Source: Phycisphaeraceae bacterium D3-23
Lineage (GTDB): Bacteria; Planctomycetota; Phycisphaerae; Phycisphaerales; Phycisphaeraceae
Assembly (NCBI GenBank): GCA_039555135.1
Contig: CP114179.1
Span: forward strand, 2,480,001 to 2,544,000
Reading direction: 5' to 3'
DNA length: 64,000 nt
The notes below the pieces were generated by a model that had not been told where the DNA came from, searched no databases, and worked only from the letters and a program-made list of their open reading frames with translations. This document shows positions 63,054 through 64,000 of the stretch, piece after piece. Position 1 is the stretch's first letter; every line of letters begins with the position of its first letter. Both the position numbers and the translations under genes were made by a program.

Positions 63054-64000
63054 GTGCCCCATACGACCCAGTCCATCGCCGACCTCACCCACGGGGACTT
63101 GGTCGGGCCCGGCGAGCTCCAGATCGACTCGCTCGCGGAGATCGGCCAAGCCCAGGCCGGCCAGCTCACCTTCATCGGCAGCGAGAAGTACGCCCAGCGC
63201 TGGCCCGACTCCAATGCCTCGGCCGCACTGGTCGCACGCGAGCTCGACCTCGACCCCGGCGACAACCGCACACTTATCCGTGTCGACAACGCCGACCTCG
63301 CCATGGCCATCGTCCTCGAAGCGTTCGCGCCGCCCACACCGCTCCCGCCCGAGGGGGTCCACTCTTCCGCTATCGTCGCGCCCGACGTAAAACTGGGCCA
63401 AAACGTCCGCGTCGGGCCCCACTGTGTCATCAAGCCCGGCGTCACGCTCGGCGACGACACCGTCCTCCACGCCGGCGTCACCCTCTTCAACGACGTCACC
63501 CTCGGCAGCGGGTGCGAACTCTGGACCGGCGTCGTCGTCCGTGAACGATGCACGATCGGCGACCGCTGCATCATCCACCCCAACGCCGTCATCGGCGCGG
63601 ACGGCTTCGGGTTCCGGCCCGACACCACCGGCCCCATCCCCAAGCTGGTCAAGATCCCCCAGATCGGAATCGTCCGAATCGGCCACGACGTCGAGATCGG
63701 CGCGGGCACCACCATCGACCGCGCCAAGTTCGACGCCACCGTCATCGGCGACGGCTGCAAGATCGACAACCAGGTCCAGATCGGGCACAACGTCGTCCTC
63801 GGACGCATGGTCGTCATCGCCGGCTGCGCAGGCATCGGCGGGTCGTCCACCCTCGGCGACGGCACCATGGTCGGCGGGCTCACCTGTGTCAGCGACCACA
63901 TCAACATCGGGGCCGGCTGCCGTGTCGCCGGATCGTCGGCCTGCATCAACGACATCCCCGCCGGCGAGACCTGGGGCGGCCTCCCCGCCAAGCCGCTCAA
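63054..64000 (+). CDS. lpxD: UDP-3-O-acylglucosamine N-acyltransferase (partial, GTG start)
   Basis: The frame from a GTG at 63054 is open to the window edge (315 codons). The N-terminal LpxD domain ([36 protein letters not shown]) is followed by a left-handed beta-helix of hexapeptide repeats ([35 protein letters not shown]). The active-site regions FGFRPDTTG and [15 protein letters not shown] contain the catalytic His. It adds the N-linked acyl chain in lipid A synthesis. It is the third lipid A or export gene here (with lpxI and skp). The GTG start is inferred from the family N-terminus, since no ATG is in frame nearby. Confidence 0.88.
   Translation, partial: MPHTTQSIADLTHGDLVGPGELQIDSLAEIGQAQAGQLTFIGSEKYAQRWPDSNASAALVARELDLDPGDNRTLIRVDNADLAMAIVLEAFAPPTPLPPEGVHSSAIVAPDVKLGQNVRVGPHCVIKPGVTLGDDTVLHAGVTLFNDVTLGSGCELWTGVVVRERCTIGDRCIIHPNAVIGADGFGFRPDTTGPIPKLVKIPQIGIVRIGHDVEIGAGTTIDRAKFDATVIGDGCKIDNQVQIGHNVVLGRMVVIAGCAGIGGSSTLGDGTMVGGLTCVSDHINIGAGCRVAGSSACINDIPAGETWGGLPAKPL

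Noticed and set aside
61322-64000. An 892-codon minus-strand open frame at the right edge
   Set aside because: It is antisense to the CPBP protease, skp and lpxD, which have clear family motifs; GC-rich codon bias leaves the opposite frame open.

Overview
The window looks like a chromosomal segment of a GC-rich planctomycete, most likely from the Phycisphaerae. The evidence is six secreted proteins with C-terminal PEP-CTERM sorting tails, several preceded by dockerin-like calcium-loop repeats. There are also two sulfatase genes, a PA14/propeller/DUF1080 secreted protein, short Zn-ribbon membrane proteins of a planctomycete type, and a Gram-negative envelope set (murA, lgt, skp-lpxD, lpxI). 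No rRNA, tRNA or CRISPR array was recognised by eye.

Layout. 1-13.9 kb is mostly housekeeping: a PHP phosphoesterase, a secreted sugar-dehydrogenase-like propeller, a membrane-anchored double FKBP protein, an oppA-oppB pair, lgt with a Coa1-like gene, tsaB, der and a CDGSH protein. 13.9-18.6 kb holds a free-methionine-sulfoxide reductase and dnaE. 18.9-32.5 kb is mixed: two secreted proteins, an Abi/HEPN-like domain fused in frame to an AhpD-like domain, a solitary DNA methyltransferase, a 2-hydroxyacid dehydrogenase, lpxI, a frameshifted Nramp transporter and an S4-less TlyA-like methyltransferase. 33-39.2 kb is a minus-strand run: a DAACS symporter, a NUDIX hydrolase, then SnoaL-like, DUF899, AHSA1/SRPBCC, TfoX-N, DinB and ArsR. 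39.4-52.3 kb is a 13-kb tandem array of four giant PEP-CTERM proteins in an A-B-A'-B' order. Two sulfatases follow; the second has lost its catalytic N-terminal segment. 55.7-64 kb has a coiled-coil membrane protein, a DUF3500 lipoprotein, a REP-associated Y1/HUH transposase (RAYT), a Trm112-like protein, murA, apt, a CPBP protease, skp and the start of lpxD.

The most striking property is the density of palindromic repeats, in at least five families. (i) REP-like 25-nt hairpins with a one-sided GAAG foot occur about 14 times and cluster as inverted pairs around the RAYT gene at 57.9-58.7 kb, its likely mobiliser. (ii) A 193-bp quasi-palindromic MITE with TA target duplications occurs in three almost identical copies; two of them form the stop codon of the neighbouring gene. 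(iii) 70-76 bp TAGCC...GGCTA inverted repeats. (iv) GGGTGCCAC-ended inverted repeats. (v) Palindromes lying in frame inside essential genes (tsaB, murA, dnaE), comparable in concept to the Rickettsia palindromic elements.

A second recurrent feature is a TATNAT/TACANT hexamer 6-10 nt before the start codon of at least eleven genes that lack a clear Shine-Dalgarno sequence. This suggests leaderless transcripts are common here. All functional calls are from reading the protein sequences against remembered family motifs; no search was run.
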